The notes: generated by a model from the sequence alone, not told the origin. Numbered from the stretch's first letter, positions 23,396 to 34,446 are shown. The stretch: DNA of 64,000 nt from Isoetes taiwanensis (GCA_021234155.1 JAJEKV010000023.1:10179141-10243140), one strand, 5' to 3'. Program-made: numbers and translations.

Positions 23396-25037
23396 CTAGA
23401 TGCTTTCTAAGCAAGTCGCGGTCATGTCAACATCAACAATACACCACGTCCTAGAGAACATGAAGGTGATCTCATCATTGGTTATTATTATAATATACGA
23501 TGCATCTACCCCTCTAGAACATGCTTCTCGGCAAATCAAGCCTTCAAGCTTACCGCCGGGAGCGGGGTTGATAGCATCGTTGATGGTGCGGCCCTGAGTT
23601 TCCCGCATGAAGTCCGGGTAGTGCTTCTCAAGGTCTATCTTCATCACCCAGGTAGCATCTTCAACTGGTAAGTGCTTCCACTTGACCAAGTATTGCAACA
23701 TTTGAGTCCTTCTGGTCTGTTTGTAAGCTCGGTCAAGAAGAGCTTCGGGCACTATTTCCAGCTGCTCTTCAGACATTTCTAGGAGAGTTGGGGTATCCAA
23801 AACCTCGTCCGGATCAGGGGTGTGTTGCTTCAGAAGACTCACGTGAAAGACCTTGTGGATCTTCAAGCGGGGTGGCAAGTCCAAGCGATATGCCTGTTCT
23901 CCCACGCGTTCAGTAATCCTGAGCGGCCCAGCCCATCATCGGGTGCCAACTTCTTCTGATTACCAATTTTAAGCTTGACTTGTTTTACTTTGATCTTAAG
24001 CCAAACTGATTAAGCCCCACTGGAAGATTCGTGGGGTTCGGTGCTTATCTGTTAGACTCTTCTGACGACTGCGTGCGGCCAATAAGTAACCCCGAACTTC
24101 CTCCACCAAGGCCTGCATTTCTAAAAGGAGTTGTTGAGAGACCTCCACTTTAGAAACATGGTTATGCCAATGTGCGGAGTAAGACATTGATAGCCATAGT
24201 TTATCATGAAGGGAGACATCTTTGAAGACTCACCTTAAGATCTTGTTATAGGCGAACTCTACCAGATAAATATAATCCGCCCATTGTGACTGTTTACTCC
24301 ATACATAGCTTCGTAGCATATCTTCGATAATACGATTGACACGTTCTGTTTGACCATCTGTCTGAGGATGGTAAGCTGTACTCATGGCAAGCTTGGTCTG
24401 GATGGTGGCGAAGAAATCCTTCCAGAATGCACTGACAAACTTAGGATCCCTATCGACACAATTACTCTCGGCATCCCGTGCAACCTGAAAATTTCTTTTG
24501 CAAAGAGCAAGGCGGTGTCGGCGGTGTCCGTGGTGCGACATGGCGGAAGTGAGCCATCTTTGATAATTTGTCGACCACGACCATTAATGCATCATATCCA
24601 CGGAGAGTGCGTGGAAGGCCCACAATGAAATCCATGGTTATGACTTCCCACTTGGCATTGGGCACATCCAAAGGTTGCAACTCCCCTGGAACTCTTAATT
24701 GCTCAGCCTTGGTTTGCTGACAAACCTGACACTGCTTGATGTACCTAGCAATATCCTTCTTCATCGAAGGCCAAAAATAGCTGGAGCGGATCTTAAAGTA
24801 AGTTTTCATAAAACCCGCATGTCCCGCTATAGGGCTGTTGTGTGTGTCATGGAGAATCAGCTTTCGCACCCCTGAAGTCGCTGGAACACACAACTTATCT
24901 TTGTGATATAACAAATTGCCCTCTTTCTTATATGAATGGAATGCTTCACGTTCTTTATTGGTACGGGCTTCCTTACCCAAACTTTCCCAAATATTACAAA
25001 ATTCGGGATCGTGGCGGGTCATTCTATCGCTTCCCAA
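23396..25037 (-). pseudogene. Chromovirus integrase with chromodomain
   Basis: In minus-strand order: the zinc-binding HHCC segment (AGHAGFMKTYFKIRSSYFWP...CQVCQQTK), catalytic core with MDFIVGLP (first Asp), VIVSIGIP/DRDPKFVSAFW (second Asp, across a frame change near 24,470) and AYHPQTDGQTERVNR (Glu), and the GPY/F-like region GPLRITERVGEQAYRLDLPP. The chromodomain at about 23,720-23,600 reads MLQYLVKWKHLPVEDATWV. Frameshifts near 24,470, 24,230 and 23,990 split it, although residues around each active-site Asp and Glu survive. This domain order defines chromoviruses. Confidence 0.93.
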
Positions 25038-25040
25038 ACT

Positions 25041-28000
25041 TCATTTGGTGAGTGTGGAAATGGCGTTACAATGGGTCCGGGTTATGAAGGGATGACGTGA
25101 CAAAGCATCCGCAACCACATTGTGCTTTCCTGGCTTGTATACAATCTCGAAGTCATATTCCTCGAGGAATTCCATCCATCTTCGCTGACGGAGATTTAGA
25201 TTTGGCTGGGTGGATAGATAGCGGAGACTCTGATGATCCGTATCGAGCTGAAACCTTCTACCAAGGAGGTAGTGTCTCCAAATACGGAGAGCACGAACAA
25301 CTGCCAGCAACTCCTGATCATGGGTAGGATATCGCTGCTCTGCATCATTCATCTTCTTTGAATCATAGGCAACAACTCTCCCTTCCTGCATTAAGACTCC
25401 ACCGGTAGCTATCTTACTAGCATCGGTGGCTACCGATTTATCCTTTTCAGGATCAGGCAAGGTGAGGACCGGTGTAGATGTTAAAGCATCCTTGAGCTTC
25501 TGAAAGCCGACTTGGACTTTTGCTTTCCAATGTTCCATCCAATCCTTCATTTTCTCATGCCTTGTGAGATTGGTAAGAGGTGCGACAATTGTTGCAAAAT
25601 CCTTAACAAATTTCCGATAATATCCTGCGAGTCCCAAGAAACTCCGGACCTCTGAAACATTAGCTGGAATGGGCCAATCCTTTACTGCTTCTATCTTGGC
25701 TGGGTCCGTAGCAATTCCTTCTGCTGAAATAATATGCCCTAAATAGTCGACCCTCGGAGTGGCGAACTTGCATTTAGAAAACTTGGCAAAGAGCTGATGG
25801 CGTCTTAGCTTCTGCAAAGCCAAGCGAAGATGTTGTTCATGTTGCTGCAAGGTTTTACTATAGATGAGAATGTCATCAAAGAAAATGACAACAAAGTCAT
25901 CCAAGTATTGGCGGAAGATGTCATTCATCAACCGCATAAATGTTGCAGGGGCATTGGTCAATCCAAAAGGCATGACGGTAAACTCATAATGCCCATATCT
26001 GGTGTGAAAAGCAGACTTATGAATGTCCTCCTCCTTAATCCTTATCTGATGGTATCCGGAGCGCAAATCAATCTTTGAGAAATATTTTACTCCTTGTAAC
26101 TGGTCCATAAGATCATCTGCCCTAGGCAAATCATAGCGATTCTTGATGGTATGCTTATTGAGTTGCCTATAATCAATACACATCCTTAAGAAGCCATCTT
26201 TCTTCTTGACAAAAAGAATAGGAGCGCCAAATGGTGAAACACTGGGCTGAATAAACCCCAGGTTCAGTAACTCTTGTAGTTGTTTCTTAAGCTCCGCTAA
26301 CTCTGGAGGGCTCATTCGGTACGGGGCCTTGCTGGTAGGCTTAGTACCCGGTTCAAGAGTTATTTCACATTCTACCCCTCTGAAAGGAGGAAGCTTGTGG
26401 ATCTCATCTGGAAAAAGATCGCTAAATTCTCGAAGAAGGGTAGCAATGTCTGGTGCTAAGGCGTCGATTACTTGCTTCTGCTTGGAGTCAGACTCAATGG
26501 AGGCAAGTTTAATGAGGCAAAGGAGTTCATTCCTGCGTATAGCTTTTTCTAACTTGTTTATTGACATCGACTGCATAGCGGAGTGGAATGAATCACCTTT
26601 TATAGTCACACGTGCTCCATTAGCGGCGTTGAAGGTGACCTCCCGTTTCTCACAGTCTATGTTGGCCTTGGCAGATGCTAAAAACTCCATTCCAACAATA
26701 AGATCATATTTGCCAATGTCCATTAACTCAGCACCCAAGGCAACTGGTGCACCTGGCAACTGCATCTTAAGGTTAATACGGCGGCCATGAGTGTGTCTGA
26801 TCTTACCACTGGCTAATGTGACTGGCTTAGGTCGGGATCTCAACGTTTCCAGCTGCAGTACCTGGGCCATTCTAGGAGAAGCAAAATTATGCGTACTACC
26901 CGTGTCCATCAAAATTATGAAGGGCTTACTGTCTACTTGGCCTATTGTAGAAATAACAGAAGGCTGACTTTCAGCGTTGCCTGTTTCTATAGCGGCAAGA
27001 ATATGAGACGCACCGTGAATGTACTCGGGAGCCTCGTCCTCCGCAGGGAGATTGGACTCCAGATCTTCCCAATCAAGGTCGGCCATGGCCAGCTGGGCAG
27101 TCTGCGTGACGTACGGGCAATTCTGCATGAAGTGTCCAGGCCTCATACACCTGTAGCATGCCTTATCCCGGCGGAGCTGTTCTCTGGCCTCTTTAGGAAT
27201 GGACTGTAAGAGGCCCCGAACTTCCTTGCCGGCATTGTTCTGCTTATCTGGCGTGCTAAAGGCGACTTTCTTCTCCTGGCGGCCGTAAGAATTGTGCTGA
27301 GAGGGCCCCGGACTTGGCGAACGGGGTTTGTAAGGCGTGGACGGGCGTGGCTGCGAGTAAGGAGCAGGTCGCGGATACTGGTTCCTTGGCGTGTCCTCCT
27401 CGAGGCTTAATGCCTTAGCTTCCGCCTCTGCTACTGATTTTGGGTCTATGGCCTTGACCATGCGTTTAATGGATGGGGCCAACCCTTCAATGTAGCCCTC
27501 TACTGCCCTTTTTTCATTCATTCCTGGTACATACAACCTCAAGCGCATAAATTCATCCGTGTAGGCCTGAACGGACATGCCCTTCTGTTCCAACCTGTAG
27601 AAGGTCTGAATCTGTTGGCATTTGTGCGCACGAGGCACGTAATGCGATTTGAAAGCCTTAGCGAACTTCTTGAACTTGCACCTGCTCCTGTCCAGGTGCT
27701 TAGCTCTGGCATAACCCTTCCACCAAATACGGGCAGCTCCGGTAAGGTTGGTGGTGGCAACCTTCCCTGTATCCTTCTCCGTCATTCCATAGGACTTCCC
27801 AAACTCCTTCATTTCGTCCAACCAAGATTCTGCATTCAAGCCTCCTCTGGATTTCCCATCAAACTGAGCCAACTTCCGGTTCTTCCATATACTAGTTATG
27901 GCTGTATCAACGGTTTTTCGGTATTCCTTATCCTTACGCCTCGAATGGTCACTGTCTGATAGCGATGACCCAGAAGACACCGAAGTGGTTGAATGTGAGG

Positions 28001-28073
28001 AAGCGGCGCTATCCTTAGAGGAACTTCGATGACGCTTAGCATGAGTCCTCCTTTGTGCAGTGCAGGGGCTAGC
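25041..28073 (-). CDS. Chromovirus gag-protease-RT-RNase H polyprotein
   Basis: One uninterrupted frame of 979 codons from 27,980, open back to 28,073. Gag (retrotrans_gag, [14 protein letters not shown]...FKSHYVP), CCHC knuckle [15 protein letters not shown], aspartic protease [15 protein letters not shown] with [25 protein letters not shown] and catalytic [11 protein letters not shown], and RNase H with [28 protein letters not shown] and VVADALSR. No in-frame ATG precedes WLDEMKEFG, so initiation may need splicing, frameshifting or a non-AUG codon from upstream. Having no stops in 979 codons means this part stayed intact until recently, unlike the integrase. Confidence 0.95.
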   Translation of the reverse strand, partial: ASPCTAQRRTHAKRHRSSSKDSAASSHSTTSVSSGSSLSDSDHSRRKDKEYRKTVDTAITSIWKNRKLAQFDGKSRGGLNAESWLDEMKEFGKSYGMTEKDTGKVATTNLTGAARIWWKGYARAKHLDRSRCKFKKFAKAFKSHYVPRAHKCQQIQTFYRLEQKGMSVQAYTDEFMRLRLYVPGMNEKRAVEGYIEGLAPSIKRMVKAIDPKSVAEAEAKALSLEEDTPRNQYPRPAPYSQPRPSTPYKPRSPSPGPSQHNSYGRQEKKVAFSTPDKQNNAGKEVRGLLQSIPKEAREQLRRDKACYRCMRPGHFMQNCPYVTQTAQLAMADLDWEDLESNLPAEDEAPEYIHGASHILAAIETGNAESQPSVISTIGQVDSKPFIILMDTGSTHNFASPRMAQVLQLETLRSRPKPVTLASGKIRHTHGRRINLKMQLPGAPVALGAELMDIGKYDLIVGMEFLASAKANIDCEKREVTFNAANGARVTIKGDSFHSAMQSMSINKLEKAIRRNELLCLIKLASIESDSKQKQVIDALAPDIATLLREFSDLFPDEIHKLPPFRGVECEITLEPGTKPTSKAPYRMSPPELAELKKQLQELLNLGFIQPSVSPFGAPILFVKKKDGFLRMCIDYRQLNKHTIKNRYDLPRADDLMDQLQGVKYFSKIDLRSGYHQIRIKEEDIHKSAFHTRYGHYEFTVMPFGLTNAPATFMRLMNDIFRQYLDDFVVIFFDDILIYSKTLQQHEQHLRLALQKLRRHQLFAKFSKCKFATPRVDYLGHIISAEGIATDPAKIEAVKDWPIPANVSEVRSFLGLAGYYRKFVKDFATIVAPLTNLTRHEKMKDWMEHWKAKVQVGFQKLKDALTSTPVLTLPDPEKDKSVATDASKIATGGVLMQEGRVVAYDSKKMNDAEQRYPTHDQELLAVVRALRIWRHYLLGRRFQLDTDHQSLRYLSTQPNLNLRQRRWMEFLEEYDFEIVYKPGKHNVVADALSRHPFITRTHCNAISTLTK

Positions 28074-28533
28074 TCACGGGAGGAGATGGCTGTTGTCAGT
28101 GTGTGGACTCAATGGTCGCGGAGGTAATTCCGGTCCGGCCCTCCGAAGTTTGTTGCGGTGGATTGGTATGCAACACATAGGCCCTGTAATTCGCCCGAGT
28201 TGCCTTTTTATTAACATCAATTCTGTTCAGGGGTGAGCCCTCTTGGCGTTGGAGGGTGTTTTCTGCCGCGGCGTTACGCACACCAGATCTATAGGAGCAT
28301 TCATGAATATATAAGCAGATTTACATTAATGTACAATCCCTTTTAAAATAACCGAGACAAAAAGAATATACAAACAGAAGACAATATTTTTATTTCATTC
28401 AAGTTGAGTACAACAACAAGTTGATTGGTACATGGGTTAAGACAAAAGTAGGTATGATACAGTGGAAACTTTTAAAGTTCTACTCGCACACAGCGTAACA
28501 GCAACAAAGAAAACATAACGGAAGAGATCAGGC
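28074..28533 (-). other. Chromovirus spacer between ORF d and gag
   Basis: A 62-codon minus-strand frame (28,281-28,096, MRNAAAENTLQRQEGSPLNR) ends about 20 bases before the open part of gag and is the only candidate for an upstream start. The rest, 28,282-28,533, is AT-rich and holds the 3' end of ORF d. No other feature seen. Confidence 0.4.
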
Positions 28534-29022
28534 CTAGGGGTTGGCGAAGGGGTACAGGATCGCGTAGCGGGTACTCTCCCGTACAGCTCGGACGAGTTTA
28601 TAGCGTGCCCAGGCTTGGACAATGATTGCTTGGTATTCCCATGTTGGGCTGATAATGAGAAGGTTAAAAAGCCTTCGCATAGCATAAAAGAGTTGCCAAA
28701 GGTGGTCGTTGGCGTCCTCGAAAGCCTCGTGCCTGCTCATATTCCAGTAATCCCAGGTACGACACAGGGTCATCTTCAGATCTTCGAGAGCTCGGTCCCT
28801 AAGGATGTTAACTATCTCCAGCCCTTTGTCAGGGTCGTAGGGCTCTCCTGGTGGCGGTGGTTCGATCTCATAGCCTTCCTCCCACTCTGGATATTCACCA
28901 TATCTCTGGCCATAGTCTTGATCCGGTGGTCCGGGATCGTCTCTCCTAACCATATCGGTGATTCTCTCCTCATATTCCCAAATGGTTCCCTCTGCAACAT
29001 AGTTAAAATGAATAGAGAACAT
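28534..29022 (-). CDS. Chromovirus extra ORF d, unknown
   Basis: A minus-strand frame with an acidic, Tyr/Pro-rich first half (YGEYPEWEEGYEIEPPPPGE) and a helical, aromatic second half (TLCRTWDYWNMSRHEAF). A good splice acceptor (taactatgttgcag then agggaacc) lies near 28,991, so the likely exon starts there and the first dozen codons of the open frame may be intronic. It could be the last exon of a gene including ORF c. I do not recognise the family. It is codirectional with gag-pol. Confidence 0.5.
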   Translation of the reverse strand: MFSIHFNYVAEGTIWEYEERITDMVRRDDPGPPDQDYGQRYGEYPEWEEGYEIEPPPPGEPYDPDKGLEIVNILRDRALEDLKMTLCRTWDYWNMSRHEAFEDANDHLWQLFYAMRRLFNLLIISPTWEYQAIIVQAWARYKLVRAVRESTRYAILYPFANP

Positions 29023-29231
29023 TTTGTAATGCCACTATATTCTAAACTTTAATGCTTTTGAAGAGGATGTTATAAAAGAACAATTCAGTTATACTCATCA
29101 AGAGAACTTTGTATTTGATAAGTAAATAAGGTACATCATTTTTCAATATGGTCCAAACAGTTGCCAATCCAAAATCTCATAAATACACGTATATATATAT
29201 ATATAAACAAAAATTGTATAGCACCATTAGT

Positions 29232-29747
29232 CTAGGAACTAGGCCCTGCCTCTTTATCCCTGGCCCTAGGAGGTGGTGGAGGCGGTCGGTGTCGCAGCAG
29301 AGTTATCCCAGGGTCTACTGTGGCAGCCGCAACAGATGCAACCTCCGGTGGATATGCAACGGCCAATGGGGCTGCCGTGAGGAGCTTCATTCCCATCCAA
29401 GGCGCAATATCCTGACCCAAGGCCGTCAGGGCGAGATCCTGTCGTACGAGTACATAAGTAAACGTACGATAGGGAAGCTTCTTGTGGCCGGCCATTGTAG
29501 AAAGTGCACGGAGGGCCCACCATGAAGCTTCAGCCTCTGGTCCTAGATCCCGGGCTATGAAGAGGACTTGCCCGTGTCGGAAGGCCGACAAAAAGAAACG
29601 GGTAAGGTGGTTACCCAAAGACCTTCCCTTATGGAGTCTCGTGATGTCTTTGCTTCCTTCCTTATCCAAGTCCATGGGGACTTCTTCCTCCTTGAGCTCC
29701 CTGTTGCTCCTCCTTCTTGTGCTAGGGGTTATGATATAAATCTTCAC
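29232..29747 (-). CDS. Chromovirus extra ORF c, unknown
   Basis: A 171-codon minus-strand frame with a charged N-terminus (RELKEEEVPMDLDKEGSKD), a central hydrophobic/aromatic part (HLTRFFLSAFRHGQVLFIA, LPYRTFTYVLVRQDLAL) and a proline-rich end (RHRPPPPPPRARDKEAGPSS). It lies between ORF b and ORF d in the same orientation, with an intron-like gap to d. No family recognised. It may be an exon of a single b-c-d gene. Confidence 0.5.
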   Translation of the reverse strand: MKIYIITPSTRRRSNRELKEEEVPMDLDKEGSKDITRLHKGRSLGNHLTRFFLSAFRHGQVLFIARDLGPEAEASWWALRALSTMAGHKKLPYRTFTYVLVRQDLALTALGQDIAPWMGMKLLTAAPLAVAYPPEVASVAAATVDPGITLLRHRPPPPPPRARDKEAGPSS

Positions 29748-29859
29748 CCCTCATCATCCGAGCCGGAGGGAATCTCAACCATATTGATGTTTGGAACGTG
29801 AGGTCCCATAGTCGCGGAAGGCATCTCAGTGCGGGGTTGCTTATTTGGTTCCTCGCATC

Positions 29860-30645
29860 TTAAGTCTCGGCGTAATAGAGTCTCCGCCCGGCTCTATGGT
29901 CTCCCCGACGGAATGAAGGCGCTGGTGCACCTCCGAAGGAAGCTTCGGTAGAAGTGAAATCGATAAAATCATCCATACAATACTCCCGCAAGCTCGTAAA
30001 AGTACATGGTCTTTGCGCTTGCGCCGAAATCCGCCACCATATGATACGTCCAGATAATATCATCCAAGAGAAGGTACTCTTGCCCTTGGTGATAGATAAC
30101 TGGAAGGCCGTCTAACCCTGACAAGCCTATAGCTTGTTCACGGCGCGGTGGTAACTCCTCCGCTAGCTCTTTCCAACGGGCAAAGTCGCCCATACCTATA
30201 TGCTCGTCATCCCCCTCCTCGGAGGACTCAGGCAGTTTGCCCTTCTCTACAGGCAAGGTTTCATCCTCAACGTATTGGTCCATGAGGATGGCTAGGCTTA
30301 AAAGTAGCTTCCGGATATTGCGCCCACGATCTTTGGACCATCGGCGGTGTTTACCCCATCGGAGTTTCCCCTTGGGGACGTCATAAGCGCGTGTGTGTCC
30401 CCGCCTAACATCTGCCACTACTATCTCCGCTCCAAATACAATTGGGGAGGATCCCCGGAGGAATACACGAGGAAGCATTTCCTCCATGTAGAAGTCAAGG
30501 AAGGAATCCGTGAGTCCGGGATGCCGCTGATACTTGTGAGGAGGTCTATCGCGTTGGCATAGCAAAGGTTGCAGCAGGTCGAAGGGAACTTGTGGATCCC
30601 ATTTCTCTCCATCATGGTACCAAAGGCAAAGGTCGGCGGAGCCAT
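29860..30645 (-). pseudogene. Chromovirus extra ORF b, unknown, frameshifted
   Basis: ATG at 30,645 lies in a strong context (agcgccATGGCT), starting MAPPTFAFGTMMERNG. The frame then shifts near 30,550 into a 198-codon stretch (30,565-29,969) with DSFLDFYMEEMLPRVFLRGS, an RWGKHRRWSKDRGRNIRKLL basic segment and a QEYLLLDDIIWTYHMVADFG segment, and shifts again near 29,985 to end at 29,860. Globular composition, no membrane span, no recognised domain. A promoter-like spacer precedes it, so it may be transcribed separately from ORF a. Confidence 0.5.
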
Positions 30646-30825
30646 GGCGCTAGAAGGGAGGAGAGAGGAAAAAACGTTTGAAATAACCCTTAAAGTCCCC
30701 TTTTAAACCCTTTTTTAAAAGCTGACGTCAGCACTTTAGTTTATTATTAACATAAAAACCATTAAACTTTTTAATTCAAAATATTACAAAAAAAATATTT
30801 ACAAATGCGGACTCCCGCAAGTAAG
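30646..30825 (-). promoter_or_regulatory. Promoter-like spacer before ORF b
   Basis: AT-rich spacer between the histone H3 stop and the ORF b ATG. On this strand it contains the perfect palindrome gctgacgtcagc (30,721-30,732; TGACGTCA, a bZIP-type ACGT core), then a tttaaaa TATA-like run about 10 bp further, then a pyrimidine-rich leader cctctctcctcccttc before the ATG. Order and spacing look like a small plant promoter. Inferred from motifs only. Confidence 0.45.
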
Positions 30826-31140
30826 CTAAGGTTGCTCCCCCCGTATCCTAGGTGAGGGCTAGATCCTTAGGCATTATGGTGACCCTCTTTGCGTGGATAA
30901 GCGCAAGATTGGCGTCACCAAAAAGTGCCACCAAGTAGGCTTGGCAAACCTCTTGGGAGCCAAAATTGCAAAGGTCTGGAAGCGAGATCGGTCTTGAAGC
31001 TGGCACAATGCGATCTCCCCGTACCGGCTACGAAAAAGGTAGCTTCCTGATCAGAAGCTCTGTAGACTTCTGAAATTTGATTTCCGCCAAGGCCGCGATA
31101 CCGGTCGGGGTACGTGAGGCTTCCTCTCGTGCCAGGGCTT
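30826..31140 (-). pseudogene. Histone H3 coding sequence captured by the chromovirus
   Basis: Minus-strand translation gives unmistakable H3 core blocks in order: GIAALAEIKFQKSTELLIRK then LPF (about 31,100-31,030); REIA-like GEIAL; FKTDL; RFQ with [36 protein letters not shown] (near 30,890); and the terminal RIRGE two codons before a stop at 30,826. These match alpha-N through the C-terminus of canonical H3, where LLIRKLPF and [12 protein letters not shown] are invariant. The blocks lie in different frames because of several 1-nt indels, so no intact H3 is encoded here. A CENH3 origin is disfavoured because the core keeps MPKD and KLPF. An H3-like tail may extend to about 31,290 (ADRRQQR, RSTGRLR). 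It sits at the 3' end of ORF a, same strand as gag-pol. Confidence 0.9.
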
Positions 31141-32063
31141 CTGAGGCGCCCCGTCGATCGATTGGGCCTCTTAGCCCCAACAGCCGGTCGGGAGCTATCC
31201 ACCCGCTGCTGCCTCCGGTCAGCACTCGTCTTCTTCCCAAAAGCCCCGACAGTCCTTAGTTTCTCTTTGTACTGACTGTCGGCCTTATGGGCTAGACCCT
31301 TCTTCCGGTGCTTAACCTTCTGATGCGTCGGGATTGGGCCCGGCCCACTCCCAGATGCTCCTCCATCTTGCTGGTCCCAATGGTCTTGCCGGTCCTGCTC
31401 CTCCTGCTCGAGCTTCTCCCGTTCTTCCCGGGCCCTCCTCAAATCTTCCTGAATCTGGACAAACAGCTGGGCTGCAGCACGGCGATTAAGTTCAGCTTGG
31501 TACCACTGTGGTCGCAGACCCATGTCTATCTGAATGGTTATCAGATAGTCGATGCTGATATCGGGGATTTCTCCCCATACAAAACTGTTGGACTCCTCCT
31601 GCCAACGGTATGGAGGAACCTCAATGGCTCTGCCATCAATGACGGCAAAGCCGTCCCCGAGGTACCTGTATTCCCTTCCACGGGCTGCCGTATCTGCCCT
31701 CTCGATCTCTCTATGATCATCCTCTCTGGCCAAACCCCTAATACGGTCGGCCTCTGCCCTGATATCTTCCTCCTCTGTATGGCCTTCCTGCTCGGGAGGA
31801 TAGAATTTGATGAGCATCATAACCATATCAGGTTGCTCAACAATGGTATAGGGAAGCTGGCGAAGGTTCAGCCGGATGAGGAATGGCTCTGAGAAGTGAT
31901 AGATAGGATATGGAATCCTATCGTTGTTCTCAAACCGGTTCACCAGCTCATCTAACAAGATATCAATGAGGGCTGGGTCAGTAGCCATGTGCTTGGCAAT
32001 CATGGCGTAGATCTCCACGATGCTCAAGGTAGTTGGATCTGGGGCGCTCTTGGTGATGGCCAT
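31141..32063 (-). CDS. Chromovirus extra ORF a, joined to histone H3
   Basis: ATG at 32,063 in good context (gctATGGCC) starts MAITKSAPDPTTLSIVEIYA. Residues 1-110 are helical and hydrophobic (IDILLDELVNRF, FLIRLNLRQLPYTIV); about 200-245 is a charged Arg/Glu coiled-coil-like stretch (EDLRRAREEREKLEQEEQD); then a Gly/Ser/Pro linker and a basic segment (HQKVKHRKKGLAHKAD) lead directly into the H3 sequence. The raw frame stays open to 30,915 but leaves the H3 frame. It looks like a roughly 270-residue unknown N-terminal part fused to H3. No family recognised for the N-terminal part. Confidence 0.6.
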
Positions 32064-32811
32064 AGCGGCGCTATGATGGAAAAAAAAACGGGTAATGAGG
32101 CGCTGGCGGCGAAGGGGATGACAAAGGGGGCGCTAAGATGCACAAGGCACAAGGGCGCAGGAGCAAGGTCCGGTCTGGTGGCGATGGCTGAGGGCGGCTC
32201 AGGCGGTTGGAGGCGCGGAAGCAAAAGCAAATGACAAGAAATGGTTTATTAAACGGCCACTTAACTTTTAAAATTTCAAATTTTTTTCCTTATTAACTTC
32301 GAATTTTTATTATTAAAAAAATTATACGGCGGAAATATCGAACCTACTGGCCGGGGCCGGTTGCATTATACTTCGCCTCGACTTCGGCGTCGTCGAAAAG
32401 CAAGCAAATACCGAAGTTGACTGGCGGACCCAGCGTTGACTTCGGGTCCGGCGGGCCCGGCGCCGACAAACATTTCGGTATACGCCTTTGACTACAAAAC
32501 TACAAAAGGCAAGCGGGCCCGAAGTTTGTTTTGGGCCTGCCCTTGACCATTTTAAGCCTAGAGTTGACTGTTCTAGGGTAATTCGAACGCCCGATCCAAT
32601 GGAACCATCATCTTCGTCATTGAGCTACCCATCGACACCTGTTAGGCCTCAATCTTGGGCCCTCCACTTCAAAGCTACAATTTCTTAACTTAACCTAACA
32701 CCAAGCCAAACAACAAAGAGAACTAACGACACATTGACTTAGCCTCCTCCTAACTACCGGTGCTACGAAGTTAGTGTTTGGCGGTGCTATGATTTCGAGC
32801 AACCAGAAATC
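32064..32811 (-). other. Chromovirus leader between primer site and ORF a
   Basis: About 750 bases without a supported gene. The part nearest ORF a (32,230-32,340) is very AT-rich with ttaataataaaaatt runs and may be a promoter, parallel to the spacer before ORF b. The rest is GC-richer and contains a gccggggccgg-like patch. Confidence 0.5.
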
Positions 32812-32825
32812 ACGGCTCGATACCC
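32812..32825 (-). promoter_or_regulatory. Chromovirus primer-binding site
   Basis: Minus-strand gggtatcgagcc follows the 5' LTR by one or two bases. It matches the initiator-Met-tRNA complement TGGTATCAGAGCC apart from one missing base and one substitution. Confidence 0.75.
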
Positions 32826-32826
32826 T

Positions 32827-34446
32827 TGTGGACGCCCCGTAATATATACGACCCTCGGACGTATACATACGGGGACTTTCCCCTCCCATGGCGATCATCT
32901 CACCATGAGCAGGGCCCTCCGTCTGTTTTGGGCCATCTATGAAATGAGGCCCGAAGAAGGACACTGAAAGGGGTCATTCGCCCCGCCTTCAATGGGACTC
33001 CTACGTCGCCGGAAGCATGAATACAAGGGTTAGCACACAGCCGCTAATATACATAAATAACCACCACGAAGGGTGGCGATCCGATCAAAATACCAACGGC
33101 ATAGAATATGCATCTAATCCTAAGAAAACGCCCAAAACCCAGGTTCTACCCCGGCTCAGACTCCAGTGAGGATCGACTGACGGCTGGGCCTCAAGAGATC
33201 AGCAGACCGAGTCTTGGCATGGCGTTGGCTGGCATAGAACATCGGCTAGGGTTGTCCACTCCATCCGCCCCTCCTGTGCACACTTTGCAGATGGGTCAAT
33301 TCATGCTATGGCTTCGCTATAGCCTTCCGGAGACGCAGGTTCAAGGGATCACCCTTTTGAGCCTACTCCAGGTTCATGACGCCTGGTCCGATGAGGCAGG
33401 TCGGGGAAGCGTCCCCTTCCAGAATCACAGTGGTTCCATGGGTGAGCTAGAGAATACGTGCCGCATCAGCGACCCCCGCATCCGTACCCGACTTACTCAC
33501 CCTAAATCTACTCAAAGTGCAAGGTGCTCCATACGGATCACACCTCTACACCCGTGGAGTGTCGGACCCATACCCGGCCCCACGTGGCCAGGCTATCAGG
33601 CCTAGCCCACTGTAGGAGTCTCAGGAGCCTTGTATACTCGTGCAAGACCCCACCCCTCATGTCACCATTGTGTTCCTTGTCTGGTGCTAAGCCAGACCAT
33701 AGCATCTAGGACCCGGTGGGCTCTTGTGCACAGGCCGCATATAATGGGACTCTACAGGTCGCTATCTAGGAGCAAATTACAATACACGGTTCAGAGGTCT
33801 CTACCCCCCCGTAATCCCCCCGTTTCAGAGTCAGATTAAACAAAGAACTAACAATCCATCCTTTCAGATTAAGAACCAGAATTGAATATAAAGAGAACTT
33901 GCTTGTACAAACAAGGGTTAGTTTCTATGATTGAATCACAAAGAGAACAGAGAAACGGACACAACCAAGCGTTATCTAGAATCCACATAGCCACCTACCT
34001 GAATTCTGGCTGGACTCGTTCCCATGGGGCGCCTCCATCTCCTGGGAGTTGAGAATTCAGCTGTTGATTCACAGGAACGACTGGTATGGTGGCTCTCTGC
34101 TGGTGTATGATGGCGCTCAGCTCCTGGCCTTCCTTGGTCGATCTTCAGGAGTCAATCACAGGGATAGGGGTCAAGTTGGCATCCTAACTTGGCAACCCCC
34201 ATGCTGCCCAATCGATTGGGGCAGGTGGCGCCTTCCCAAACAGTAATTAGCCTAATTAAGTTATTATCTTTAATGTATTAAATTAGCATAGCTACTAATT
34301 TAATCCTTTTAAGAGTAACCCCCATGGTTACAATTAAGTTCCCATACCCCCATGGTGGCGTACCTTTAGGGGGGTGACGTGCTTGTATTTGTACATGTCC
34401 CGTATGAATACGTGACGTAGACCGTATAAATACGTGGAACGTCACA
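32827..34446 (-). repeat. Chromovirus 5' LTR
   Basis: A 1.62-kb LTR. On the minus strand the U3 start carries three ACGTCA/TGACGT cores within 75 bp (gtgacgttcc, tacgtcacgta, cacgtcacc), separated by atttatacgg, and is conserved in the 3' LTR. Ends TGTGACG and CGTCCACA. Confidence 0.92.

Larger units (their letters stand above)
21271..34446 (-). mobile_element. Ty3/gypsy chromovirus carrying extra ORFs and histone H3
   Basis: This is a 13.2-kb LTR retrotransposon on the minus strand: 5' LTR 32,827-34,446, primer site 32,812-32,825, extra ORFs (32,063-28,534), gag-protease-RT-RNase H (28,073-25,041), integrase plus chromodomain (25,037-23,396), polypurine tract 22,882-22,894, 3' LTR 21,271-22,881. 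The target duplication is gtcag. Total length far exceeds the 5-8 kb common for chromoviruses because of long LTRs and about 4.7 kb between primer site and gag. A chromodomain normally directs integrase to histone marks, so the captured histone H3 is striking. Confidence 0.93.

Noticed and set aside
30826-31140. Centromeric histone CENH3 as the identity of the H3-like sequence
   Set aside because: The core has the canonical H3 wording ([24 protein letters not shown]) and not the diverged loop and C-terminus seen in plant CENH3.
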